From the NCBI GenBank assembly GCA_019239415.1, contig JAFAZW010000088.1, positions 1 to 64,000 of the forward strand: DNA of 64,000 nt, given 5' to 3'. This stretch comes from Alphaproteobacteria bacterium (GTDB taxonomy: Bacteria; Pseudomonadota; Alphaproteobacteria; Sphingomonadales; Sphingomonadaceae). Both the position numbers and the translations under genes were made by a program. Below, piece after piece: positions 8,562 through 16,327 of this stretch. Numbering within the stretch: the first letter of the stretch is position 1; each line of letters begins with the position of its first letter. Under the pieces are notes generated by a model that worked only from the letters and a program-made list of their open reading frames with translations, made no database searches and had not been told where the DNA came from.

Positions 8562-10069
8562 GCCGCCATCGGGCAGTAGCTGGCGATGCGGCCGAGATGG
8601 TCCGGCATCGCTTCGGCGGTCGCGCGCACCTCGGCGCGGAACGTCGCCATCGCCTTGAGCAGCGCGTCGGCCGGCGGCGCGTCGGCGCGCATGTCGTGGC
8701 CTTCGGGGATGACGCGCTGACCGAGGTAGACGGCGATCCAGCTCGCGTCGAGGAACACGCCCTCCCGATATTTCATTACCCGGCCGCGGCGACGGAACAG
8801 CTCCATCTTCTCCTTGAGCGTGTCCGGCACGTCCATCGTGCGGACATAGTTCCAGAAGTCGGAGTCGGTCCGCTCCGTGGCGTGGTAATGGAGGATCAGG
8901 AAGTCGCGGATGCGGTCATATTCGAGGTCGATCAGGCGGTTGAACTCGTCGCGCAGCAGCGGCGTGTCCGGCCCGTCGGGGAACAGCTCGAGCAGCAAGG
9001 TGATCGCGGCCTGGATCAGGTAGATGCTCGTCGATTCGAGCGGCTCGAGGAATCCGGAGGCGAGGCCGACGCCGACGACGTTGTGGACCCAGCTGCGCTC
9101 GCGCCGCCCCGCCTTGAACTTGAGCACGCGCGGCTCGGCGATCGGCTCGCCCTCGACGGCGGCGATCAGCGCCTCGGCGGCCTTGTCGTCCGACAGGAAG
9201 GCGCTCGGATAGACGTAGCCGTTGCCGGTGCGGTGCTGGAGCGGGATCCGCCAGCGCCAGCCCGATTCCATCGCGATGACGCCGGTATAGGGGGTCAGCG
9301 CCGTCGCGGTGCGGCACGGCATGGCGGTCGCGCGATCGTTGGGGAGCCAGCGCGACCAGTCCTGGAACGGCTCGCCCAGCGCGCGCCCGAGCAGCAGCGA
9401 CACGAAGCCGGAGCCGTCGACGAACAGGTCGCCGCCGATCCGCTCGCCGCTGTCCAGCGTCAGCGCGGTGACGTCGCCGGTCCCGCCGTCGCGGTCGACG
9501 CCGACGATCCGGCCCTCGGTGCGGCGCACGCCCAGGCCCTCGGCGAGGCGGCGCAGATAGGGCGCGAACAAGGTGGCGTCGAACTGATAGGCATAACCGA
9601 AGGTCGAGGCGAGCTCGGCCGGATCGGCGGCGGGCAGGTCGAAGCGGCCGAGCCGGGCCATCATGCAGGCGAGCGAATAGTTTTCGAGGTCCGGCACGTC
9701 GTGGCCGGCCTGGCGGAGCCGGAGCCAGTAATGGTGGAAATCGGGCTCGCCCGCGCCGCGCCCGAATGTGCCGAACGGGTGGATGTAGCTGTCGCCGATC
9801 CGCGCCCAATTCTCGAAATCGATGCCGAGCTTGAAGGTGGCGCGGGTGGCGGCCATGAACTCCGCCTCGGGGATGCCGAGACGCTCGTTGAAGGCGCGGA
9901 TGTGGGGCAGGGTGGCCTCGCCGACGCCGACGATACCGATGGCTTCCGATTCGACGAGATGCACGGCGCAGCGGGTCGGCAGCAGCTTGGCGAGCGCGGC
10001 CGCCGTCATCCACCCGGCGGTGCCGCCGCCGACGATGGTAACGTTCACTTTCCGCGCGGCGTCCGTCAC
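8558..10069 (-). CDS. Flavin-dependent tryptophan-halogenase family protein, first gene of operon
   Basis: A 503-aa protein and the promoter-proximal gene of the minus-strand operon. Motifs: VTIVGGGTAGWM (residues 10-21), GIVGVGEATLP (45-55), Lys80 in ATFKLGIDF, GWRWRIPLQHR, and FLEPLESTSIY. All catalytic features of the PrnA/RebH family are present. Its stop overlaps the start of the degenerate paralogue (ATGA). It reads away from the TonB receptor gene across a 290-bp intergenic region that holds a LacI-type operator. Halogenases in this setting (next to TonB receptors in Brevundimonas and Xanthomonas) have been shown to brominate indole in vitro, but their natural substrates are unknown as far as I recall. 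Confidence 0.9.
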   Translation of the reverse strand: MTDAARKVNVTIVGGGTAGWMTAAALAKLLPTRCAVHLVESEAIGIVGVGEATLPHIRAFNERLGIPEAEFMAATRATFKLGIDFENWARIGDSYIHPFGTFGRGAGEPDFHHYWLRLRQAGHDVPDLENYSLACMMARLGRFDLPAADPAELASTFGYAYQFDATLFAPYLRRLAEGLGVRRTEGRIVGVDRDGGTGDVTALTLDSGERIGGDLFVDGSGFVSLLLGRALGEPFQDWSRWLPNDRATAMPCRTATALTPYTGVIAMESGWRWRIPLQHRTGNGYVYPSAFLSDDKAAEALIAAVEGEPIAEPRVLKFKAGRRERSWVHNVVGVGLASGFLEPLESTSIYLIQAAITLLLELFPDGPDTPLLRDEFNRLIDLEYDRIRDFLILHYHATERTDSDFWNYVRTMDVPDTLKEKMELFRRRGRVMKYREGVFLDASWIAVYLGQRVIPEGHDMRADAPPADALLKAMATFRAEVRATAEAMPDHLGRIASYCPMAA

Positions 10070-10309
10070 CAGACCATGCCCCCGATGAGGCGGCGATGTT
10101 TAGGACCGGCCGCGGCGCCCGGTCAACGAAGCCTCCGCGCGCGCACGAAGGCGTCCGACGGCGCCAAGTGTTTGACGTTTTTGTTGCAAACGCGTCACAG
10201 GTTCGACCAATTTCGCCGAGTGCCGCGGCGGCTCCCGCCGGCGGCCTCTTGCTCCCGGATGAACGGCGCGGTATCGCACCGCGCAAAGAAGCCCGGTCGC
10301 GCGGCGTTT

Positions 10310-10323
10310 TGTTAGCGCTACCA
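10310..10323 (+). promoter_or_regulatory. LacI-family operator (xyl-box-like) upstream of the TonB receptor
   Basis: The 14-mer TGTTAGCGCTACCA is a near-palindrome around TAGCGCTA. It is repeated exactly at 26490-26503 before the GH10 xylanase gene. Its reverse complement, TGGTAGCGCTAACA, matches what I recall as the XylR 'xyl-box' of Xanthomonas xylan genes. It lies 36 bases before the receptor start, where a repressor would block transcription. The same site could also influence the divergent halogenase operon, about 240 bases away. Confidence 0.7.
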
Positions 10324-10359
10324 TAAGACCCGAGAAGGTCGGTAGGAGAGGGGAAGTCC

Positions 10360-13300
10360 ATGGCTCTGTCAGCCCGCACGTCCGTTTGCGAGAGCGAGTT
10401 TACGAAGCGCGCGTCGCTGTTGCGCTCCGGTGCCTCGCTGCTGGCGGTCTGCGCCTTCGCCGCTTCCGCCCCGGCCTTCGCCCAGACGCCGACCTCGCCC
10501 GGGACCGCGGGCAATCCGGCCAGCACGTCGAACACGGCCGGCCAGACCCAGCAGTCGAACCAGAACAGCGCCCCCGAGGACCGCACCAGTCAGTCGACGA
10601 CCCAGCCGGCGACTCCCGAGGACGAGGGCGCGATCGTCGTCACCGGCATCCGCCAGAGCCTGGCCAATTCGCAGAACATCAAGCGCAACGCCGATACGGT
10701 GGTCGACGCGATCACCGCCCAGGACATCGGCGCGCTGCCCGACCGCTCGGTGACCGAGGCGCTGCAGCGCGTGCCGGGCGTCTCGATCAACCGCTTCGCC
10801 GGCTCGAACGACCCCGATCACTTCTCGGTCGAGGGCTCGGGCGTGCAGATCCGCGGCCTCAACTTCGTCCGTTCCGAGTTCAACGGCCGCGACACCTTCT
10901 CCGCCGGCGTCGGCGGCCAGTCGATCAACTTCGCCGACGTGCCCTCGGAGCTGCTCGGCTCGGTCCAGGTCTACAAGAACACGACCGCCGACATGATCGA
11001 GGGCGGCCTCGCCGGCATCGTCAATCTGAACACCCGCCTGCCCTTCGACCGCAAGGGCCTGCATGTCGGCTTCGACATCGAGGCCAATTACACCGACATG
11101 CGCAAGAAGTGGACGCCGACGGGCTCGTTCCTGATCAGCGACACGTTCGACACCACGTTCGGCCAGGTCGGCCTGCTCGCCGACTTTTCCTATTCGCGGC
11201 TGATGAACCGTTCCGACGGCATCCAGGTCACCAACTTCCAGACCCGCAACGGCACCGTCGCCGCCGGCGCCAACGGCGGCGGCAACGTCTGCCGCAACGG
11301 CCTGCCCTCGAACAGCGACACGCAGCAATTTCCGGCGGGCTGCTCGACCACCGGCGCCGCCGGCGCGAACGGCTTTGCCGACCTGCTGCCGACGGCGTAC
11401 GCGCCGCTCGGCGGCCAGTTCCGCACCCAGGATTACGACCACAAGCGCAAGGGCGTCGCCCTCGCCGGCCAGTGGCAGAGCCTCGACCGCCGCGCGACGC
11501 TGACGGCCCAGTTCCTGCGCACCGACTCGACCAATGCCTGGGGCGAGCACACGTTCGAGAGCGCGCCCGACCTGTCGGAGTACAACACCTATCCCAAGGG
11601 CTGCCGGCAGAACGGCAACGATCCCAACGGCCGGACCCGCGCCGAATGCCCGGTCGGCGGCTTCACCAACTATGTCTACGATTCGAACAACGTCTTCGAG
11701 AGCGGCTTCATCACCCAGCCGGGCAGCGGCTGGCGTAGCTTCACGAGCGGCCAGGCGACGTCGAACGTCCCGACCGGCGGCATGCAGCAGTCGCTGTCGC
11801 GGCGCCAGGTGCTCGACCATAACAAGGTCGACGACTTCGGCCTGAACTTCAAGTTCAACGCCACCGACCGGCTGTCGTTCAACTTCGACGCCGACTATGT
11901 CCGCGCCCGCCACGACAATCTCGACGTCAGCGTGTTCGGCTCGACCTTCGCCGACGAGGAGCTGGACCTGCGCGGCAACCTGCCGGTGGTGATCCCGCAC
12001 AAGCCGCTCACCCTCGCCGCGACCTGGGCGACGCCGAACCCGCGCATCGCCGGCGAGACCGACGCCCAATATTTCGCCGACCCGAACGTCCAGTTCTGGC
12101 GCGCGGCGATGGACCATATCGAGCATTCGACCGGCCACGAATATGCGTTCCGCGGCGACGTCGCCTATGACGTCAACAACGACATTCCGTTCATCAAGCG
12201 CGTCAAGGCCGGCCTCCGCTTCGCCGACCGCAACGAGACGGTGCGCTACACCACCTACAATTGGGGCGCGATCAGCGAGGTCTGGTCCGGCTCCAACGAC
12301 CCGGTCAGCGTCCAGCAGGGCGGATTGAGCAACGTCGCCTTCTTCAACTTCCCGAACTTCTTCCGGGGCGCGACGCCGGGTCCGGTCGGCGGCTATTATT
12401 ATAACGGCGACCTGATCGGAAATTATGCGGGCGCGTCGAAATACTTCCAGTCGCTGAACGCGCTGTGGAGGTCCGGCAACAGCCAGGGGCAGGGCTGGGT
12501 CCCGCTGTCCCAGCGCGCCACGGCCATTCCGGGCACCGACTTCCTGCCGAGCGAGGTCCAGCCGACCCGGGAGCAGGATACCGAGGCCTATGCGATGCTG
12601 AACTTCGGGAAGGACGATCCGATCTTCGGCAACGTCCGCCTCGATGGCAATATCGGCCTGCGCTACGTCAGCAGCGACATCACCTCGGTGGGCGCCTTCC
12701 AGATCACCCGGCTGGGGCTGGGCGTGACCGACGTCTATGCGGTCCGTTGCGCCGCGCGGGTCCCGCCGCTCCCGGCGCCGCAGGTGCCCGTCATCCCCGG
12801 CGGGATCTGCACGATCGGCGCGGCCGCCTACGACCAGCTACGGACATTCGCGGACAACTCGACCCCTGTGCCGAGCATCGCCAAGAACAGCTATCACTAT
12901 TTCCTGCCGAGCCTGAACCTGAAGTTCGGCATCACCCGCGACCTCATCTTGCGACTCGCCGGGTCGCGCGTCATCGCGCGCCCCGACCTGCAGAATATCC
13001 GCAACTTCCTCACGCTCGGCACCGACACCAGCAACGGCTTCCAGGTCCAGGCGACCGCCGGCAATCCGTACCTCAAGCCGGCGCTCGCCAATACCTTCGA
13101 CGCCAGCCTCGAATGGTATTTCGCCCGGGTCGGCTCGCTGACCTTCAACGCCTTCTACAAGGACGTGAAGAACTTCTTCTATTCGAGCAGCACGCAGCGC
13201 GCGATCACCAGCAACGGCGTCACCGAGACCGTCTTCGTGCGCGGCCCTGCCAACTTCCCCGGACACGGCAAGATCAAGGGCTTCGAGCTCGCCTACCAGC

Positions 13301-13788
13301 AGACGTTCGACTTCCTGCCGAGCTTCCTGTCGGGCCTCGGCGTCAACGCCAATTATACGTACATCGAGAGCAAGGGCCTGCCGAACTCCTTCCTCTCGGG
13401 CGGCCTTCCGGCCAACACGTCGCCGATCGGCACGGGCTTCACCCTGCCGCTCGAGCAGCTGTCGAAGCACAACGTCAACGTCACCGTCTTCTACGAGAAG
13501 GGGCCGGTGTCGCTGCGCGCCGCCTACAATTGGCGCTCACGCTTCCTGCTGACCTCGGCCGACGTGATCTTTCCCTACGCGCCGATCTTCAACGAGGCGA
13601 CCGGCACGCTCGACGCGTCGGCCTTCTTCACCGTGCGCAAGGGGATCAAGGTCGGCGTCCAGGGCGTGAACCTCCTGAACGAGGTCACCAAGACCTCGCA
13701 GATGTTCACCCTCTCCGGCCTCACCGGTCCGCGCTCCTATTTCGTCAACGACCGGCGCTTCTCGTTCATCCTTCGCGGCGACTTCTAG
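10360..13788 (+). CDS. TonB-dependent receptor (large, carbohydrate-locus type)
   Basis: A 1142-aa outer-membrane active transporter. It starts at ATG 10360 with GAGAGGGGAAG upstream. Residues 1-42 are the signal peptide (ending APAFAQ), then a Ser/Thr/Gln-rich stretch, the plug domain (EGAIVVTGIRQSL, IGALPDRSVTEALQRVPGVS, VQIRGLNF, GGLAGIVNLNTR) and a long 22-strand barrel ending in Phe (ILRGDF). The length and the 'TGIRQSL' plug start are typical of the sphingomonad, Caulobacter and Xanthomonas receptors tied to polysaccharide use. Energy comes from TonB-ExbBD, not encoded here. It has a LacI-type operator upstream and a strong terminator downstream, is divergent from the halogenase operon, and precedes a cupin and GH5 pair. 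Confidence 0.93.
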   Translation: MALSARTSVCESEFTKRASLLRSGASLLAVCAFAASAPAFAQTPTSPGTAGNPASTSNTAGQTQQSNQNSAPEDRTSQSTTQPATPEDEGAIVVTGIRQSLANSQNIKRNADTVVDAITAQDIGALPDRSVTEALQRVPGVSINRFAGSNDPDHFSVEGSGVQIRGLNFVRSEFNGRDTFSAGVGGQSINFADVPSELLGSVQVYKNTTADMIEGGLAGIVNLNTRLPFDRKGLHVGFDIEANYTDMRKKWTPTGSFLISDTFDTTFGQVGLLADFSYSRLMNRSDGIQVTNFQTRNGTVAAGANGGGNVCRNGLPSNSDTQQFPAGCSTTGAAGANGFADLLPTAYAPLGGQFRTQDYDHKRKGVALAGQWQSLDRRATLTAQFLRTDSTNAWGEHTFESAPDLSEYNTYPKGCRQNGNDPNGRTRAECPVGGFTNYVYDSNNVFESGFITQPGSGWRSFTSGQATSNVPTGGMQQSLSRRQVLDHNKVDDFGLNFKFNATDRLSFNFDADYVRARHDNLDVSVFGSTFADEELDLRGNLPVVIPHKPLTLAATWATPNPRIAGETDAQYFADPNVQFWRAAMDHIEHSTGHEYAFRGDVAYDVNNDIPFIKRVKAGLRFADRNETVRYTTYNWGAISEVWSGSNDPVSVQQGGLSNVAFFNFPNFFRGATPGPVGGYYYNGDLIGNYAGASKYFQSLNALWRSGNSQGQGWVPLSQRATAIPGTDFLPSEVQPTREQDTEAYAMLNFGKDDPIFGNVRLDGNIGLRYVSSDITSVGAFQITRLGLGVTDVYAVRCAARVPPLPAPQVPVIPGGICTIGAAAYDQLRTFADNSTPVPSIAKNSYHYFLPSLNLKFGITRDLILRLAGSRVIARPDLQNIRNFLTLGTDTSNGFQVQATAGNPYLKPALANTFDASLEWYFARVGSLTFNAFYKDVKNFFYSSSTQRAITSNGVTETVFVRGPANFPGHGKIKGFELAYQQTFDFLPSFLSGLGVNANYTYIESKGLPNSFLSGGLPANTSPIGTGFTLPLEQLSKHNVNVTVFYEKGPVSLRAAYNWRSRFLLTSADVIFPYAPIFNEATGTLDASAFFTVRKGIKVGVQGVNLLNEVTKTSQMFTLSGLTGPRSYFVNDRRFSFILRGDF

Positions 13789-13813
13789 GGGCCGCCGCCC
13801 ACGAGCCGTCCTC

Positions 13814-13848
13814 GGCCCCTTCCGCACCCGCGGAAGGGGCCTTTTTTT
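13814..13848 (+). terminator. Rho-independent terminator after the TonB receptor
   Basis: A perfect 12-bp stem (GGCCCCTTCCGC with GCGGAAGGGGCC) and ACCC loop, followed by seven T residues. It begins 26 bases after the receptor stop. The next gene starts only 30 bases beyond the T-tract, so that gene needs read-through or a promoter within or near the terminator. Confidence 0.93.
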
Positions 13849-13877
13849 GCGCCTTCGCGAGGCCTAGCGTCGGCCCC

Positions 13878-14900
13878 GTGAAACCCGCCCCGCCGCCCGT
13901 CGAAGAGGCCGAAGCCGGCGATCCTGCCGCCTTTGCCGCCATCGTCGCGGCGGCGCGTCCGGTGGTGCTGCGCGGCGCCGTGAAGCACTGGCCGGCCGTG
14001 GGGGCGGCATCGCCGGGCGGGGCGGCAGCCGCCGCCTATCTCGCGCGCTTCGATCGCGGCGCGGCGGCGGAGGCGTTCGTCGCGCCGCCCGCGGCGGCGG
14101 GACGGTTCTTCTACGATGGCGCGCTTACCGGCTTCAATTTCGCGCGCCGGCCGGGGGCATTCGCGGCCATCGTCGCGGCCATCGCCGGGCTCGAAGGCCG
14201 CGCCGACGCGCCGTCCATCTACGTCGGCGCCGCGCCGGTGCCGGAGGTCGTGCCCGGTTTCGAGCGCGAGAACCCGCTGCCCCTGCTCGCCGGGCTCGGC
14301 GCGGTGCCGCGCATCTGGATCGGCACCGCCAGCATCGTCAGCACCCATTTCGACGAATCCGACAATCTCGCGTGCGTCGTCGCCGGCCGCCGCCGCTTCA
14401 CCCTGTTTCCGCCGGAGCAGGTGGCGAACCTCTACGTCGGGCCCCTGGACTTCACGATGGCGGGCCAGCCGACCAGCATGGTGGACCTGCGCGCGCCAGA
14501 TCTCGAACTCTATCCGCGCTTCGCGCGCGCGCTGGCCGCCGCCCGCATCGCCGAGTTGGAGCCGGGCGACGCGCTCTACGTGCCGGCCTTGTGGTGGCAC
14601 AATGTCGAGGCGTCCTCGCCGTTCAACATCCTGGTCAACCATTGGTGGCGGGCGACGCCCGACGACGCCGGCTCGCCCTTCCTGGCGCTCGTCCATGCGA
14701 TCCTGTCCGTCGCCGCGCTCCCGGAGGCGCAGCGGCGCGGCTGGCGCGCCAATTTCGACCAATTCGTCTTCCGCGACGGCGATGCCGATCCGGCTGCCCA
14801 TCTGCCGGAGGCGCGGCGGGGCATCCTCGCCGCGCCGACGCCGGCGCTGCGCCGGCGCATCCGCCAGTTCATCCTCGCCATGCTGGGCAGACTCGCATGA
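13878..14900 (+). CDS. Cupin-8/JmjC-like domain protein downstream of the TonB receptor
   Basis: A 340-aa protein; GTG 13878 is the only plausible start after the upstream terminator, with a weak ribosome binding site. It is a paralogue of the operon protein at 2979-4019: metal-binding HxD in STHFDESDN, then GRRRFTLFPPEQ, PTSMVDLRAPDLE and the distal His in LWWHNVEAS, followed by NILVNHWW. The conserved 2-His-1-carboxylate set suggests an Fe(II)/2-oxoglutarate oxygenase; this is an inference from the fold. Its stop overlaps the start of the GH5 gene (ATGA), so the two are co-translated. The pair of cupins on either side of the receptor suggests related but non-identical substrates. Confidence 0.85.
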   Translation: MKPAPPPVEEAEAGDPAAFAAIVAAARPVVLRGAVKHWPAVGAASPGGAAAAAYLARFDRGAAAEAFVAPPAAAGRFFYDGALTGFNFARRPGAFAAIVAAIAGLEGRADAPSIYVGAAPVPEVVPGFERENPLPLLAGLGAVPRIWIGTASIVSTHFDESDNLACVVAGRRRFTLFPPEQVANLYVGPLDFTMAGQPTSMVDLRAPDLELYPRFARALAAARIAELEPGDALYVPALWWHNVEASSPFNILVNHWWRATPDDAGSPFLALVHAILSVAALPEAQRRGWRANFDQFVFRDGDADPAAHLPEARRGILAAPTPALRRRIRQFILAMLGRLA

Positions 14901-16228
14901 TCCCGACCCGCCGCGACCTCCTGTCGGCTGCCGCCGCGCTGGCGGTCACCGCGGCGGCGCCGGCGCCGCGTCGGGCGTTCGTCCGGCGCGCAGGCACGCA
15001 GTTCCGCCGCAGCGGCCATCGCTATCCGGTCGTCGGCGCGAACCTGTGGTATGCGGCGTGGCTCGGGGCGCCGGCGCCGCTCGGCGACCGCGGCCGGCTG
15101 CGCCGCGAGCTCGATCGGCTGGCGGCGCTCGGCGTCAACAACCTGCGCATCCTCGCCGGCGCCGAATTGTCCCCGCTGAAGAACTCGGTCACGCCCGCCT
15201 TCCGCTCGGCGAGGCCGCCGTACAACCAGGCGCTGCTCGAGGGCCTCGACTTCGCACTCGCCGAGCTCGGCCGGCGCGGCATGACGGCGGTGCTCTACCT
15301 CACCAATTTCTGGGAATGGTCGGGCGGGATGGTGACCTACCTCTCCTACGTCAACGGCGGCCGCTACGTGAACATGAACGACCCGGCCCACCCCTGGCCG
15401 GAATTCCCGGACTTCGCGAGCGGCTTCTACGGCAATCCGGCCGCGGTCGGCCTGTACCGCGACTATGTCCGCGCCGTCGTCGGGCGGACCAGCCGCGTCA
15501 CCGGCCGCGCCTATCGCGACGAGCCGGCGATCATGGCCTGGCAGCTCGCCAACGAGCCGCGGCCGGGGGGAAGCGAGGCGGCCGGACGGCGGGCGATGCC
15601 GGCCTTCCAGGCCTGGATCCGGGATACGGCGCGGCTGATCAAGGCGCTCGATGGCAACCACCTCGTCTCGACGGGGGCGGAAGGTCTCAACTCCTGCCTC
15701 CAGGATGCCGCCTGCGTGCTCGCGGCGCACCGCAATCCGGAGATCGACTATCTGACCGCCCATGTCTGGCCGCTCAACTGGGGCTGGATCGACGCCAGGG
15801 ACCTTGCCGGCACCTGGGCGGCGGGCGCCGACAGGTCGCGCGCCTACATCGCCGCCCACGCGGATTTCGCCCAGGCGCTCGGCAAGCCGCTGGTGATCGA
15901 GGAATTCGGCTATCCGCGCGACGGCGGCGCCTACGATCCGGGGACGCCGACGCACTGGAAGGACCGCTTCTACCGGCTCGTCTACGAGGCGGTCGAGGCT
16001 AGCGCGCGGGGCGGCGGGCCGATCGCCGGCGCCAATTTCTGGGCGTGGGGCGGGGAGGGGCGGGCGCCCCACCCGGACCACGCCTTCCGGCGCGGCGAGC
16101 GCGCCTGGCTGGGCGATCCGCCCCACGAGCCGCAGGGCTGGTACAGCGTCTTCGACCGCGACGAGACCACCAAGGCCGTCGTCCGCGACTATGCGAGTGC
16201 GATGCGCGGGAGCGCCGCTGCCGGTTGA
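14897..16228 (+). CDS. GH5-family endo-beta-mannanase-like glycoside hydrolase
   Basis: A 443-aa protein with a Tat-type signal (TRRDLLSAAAALAV, residues 4-17), so probably exported folded. The (beta/alpha)8 catalytic domain resembles subfamily GH5_7 mannanases: VVGANLWYAAW near residue 50, acid/base Glu220 in WQLANEPRP, conserved TAHVWPLNWGW around residue 290, and nucleophile Glu336 in VIEEFGYPRD. The expected reaction is internal hydrolysis of beta-1,4-mannan; a mannosidase activity is possible. It is translationally coupled to the preceding cupin gene, linking carbohydrate cleavage to the receptor/halogenase locus. Confidence 0.85.
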   Translation: MIPTRRDLLSAAAALAVTAAAPAPRRAFVRRAGTQFRRSGHRYPVVGANLWYAAWLGAPAPLGDRGRLRRELDRLAALGVNNLRILAGAELSPLKNSVTPAFRSARPPYNQALLEGLDFALAELGRRGMTAVLYLTNFWEWSGGMVTYLSYVNGGRYVNMNDPAHPWPEFPDFASGFYGNPAAVGLYRDYVRAVVGRTSRVTGRAYRDEPAIMAWQLANEPRPGGSEAAGRRAMPAFQAWIRDTARLIKALDGNHLVSTGAEGLNSCLQDAACVLAAHRNPEIDYLTAHVWPLNWGWIDARDLAGTWAAGADRSRAYIAAHADFAQALGKPLVIEEFGYPRDGGAYDPGTPTHWKDRFYRLVYEAVEASARGGGPIAGANFWAWGGEGRAPHPDHAFRRGERAWLGDPPHEPQGWYSVFDRDETTKAVVRDYASAMRGSAAAG

Positions 16229-16327
16229 CGCCCGGTTAACCGTCTAACCTGAGCATTCGTCAACGCCTCGTCAGGCATGATGCGGTCGTGCGCCGCTCCC
16301 TGGCGCATGCGCAAGAACGGTGGTCCC

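Noticed and set aside
2979-10069. Halogenase cluster as a classical antibiotic biosynthesis cluster
   Set aside because: No NRPS, PKS, tryptophan dimerisation, resistance or export genes are present; the context is carbohydrate uptake.
12465-13877. Open frame before the second cupin gene
   Set aside because: It runs in a shadow frame of the TonB receptor and across its terminator. The cupin family begins only after GTG 13878.
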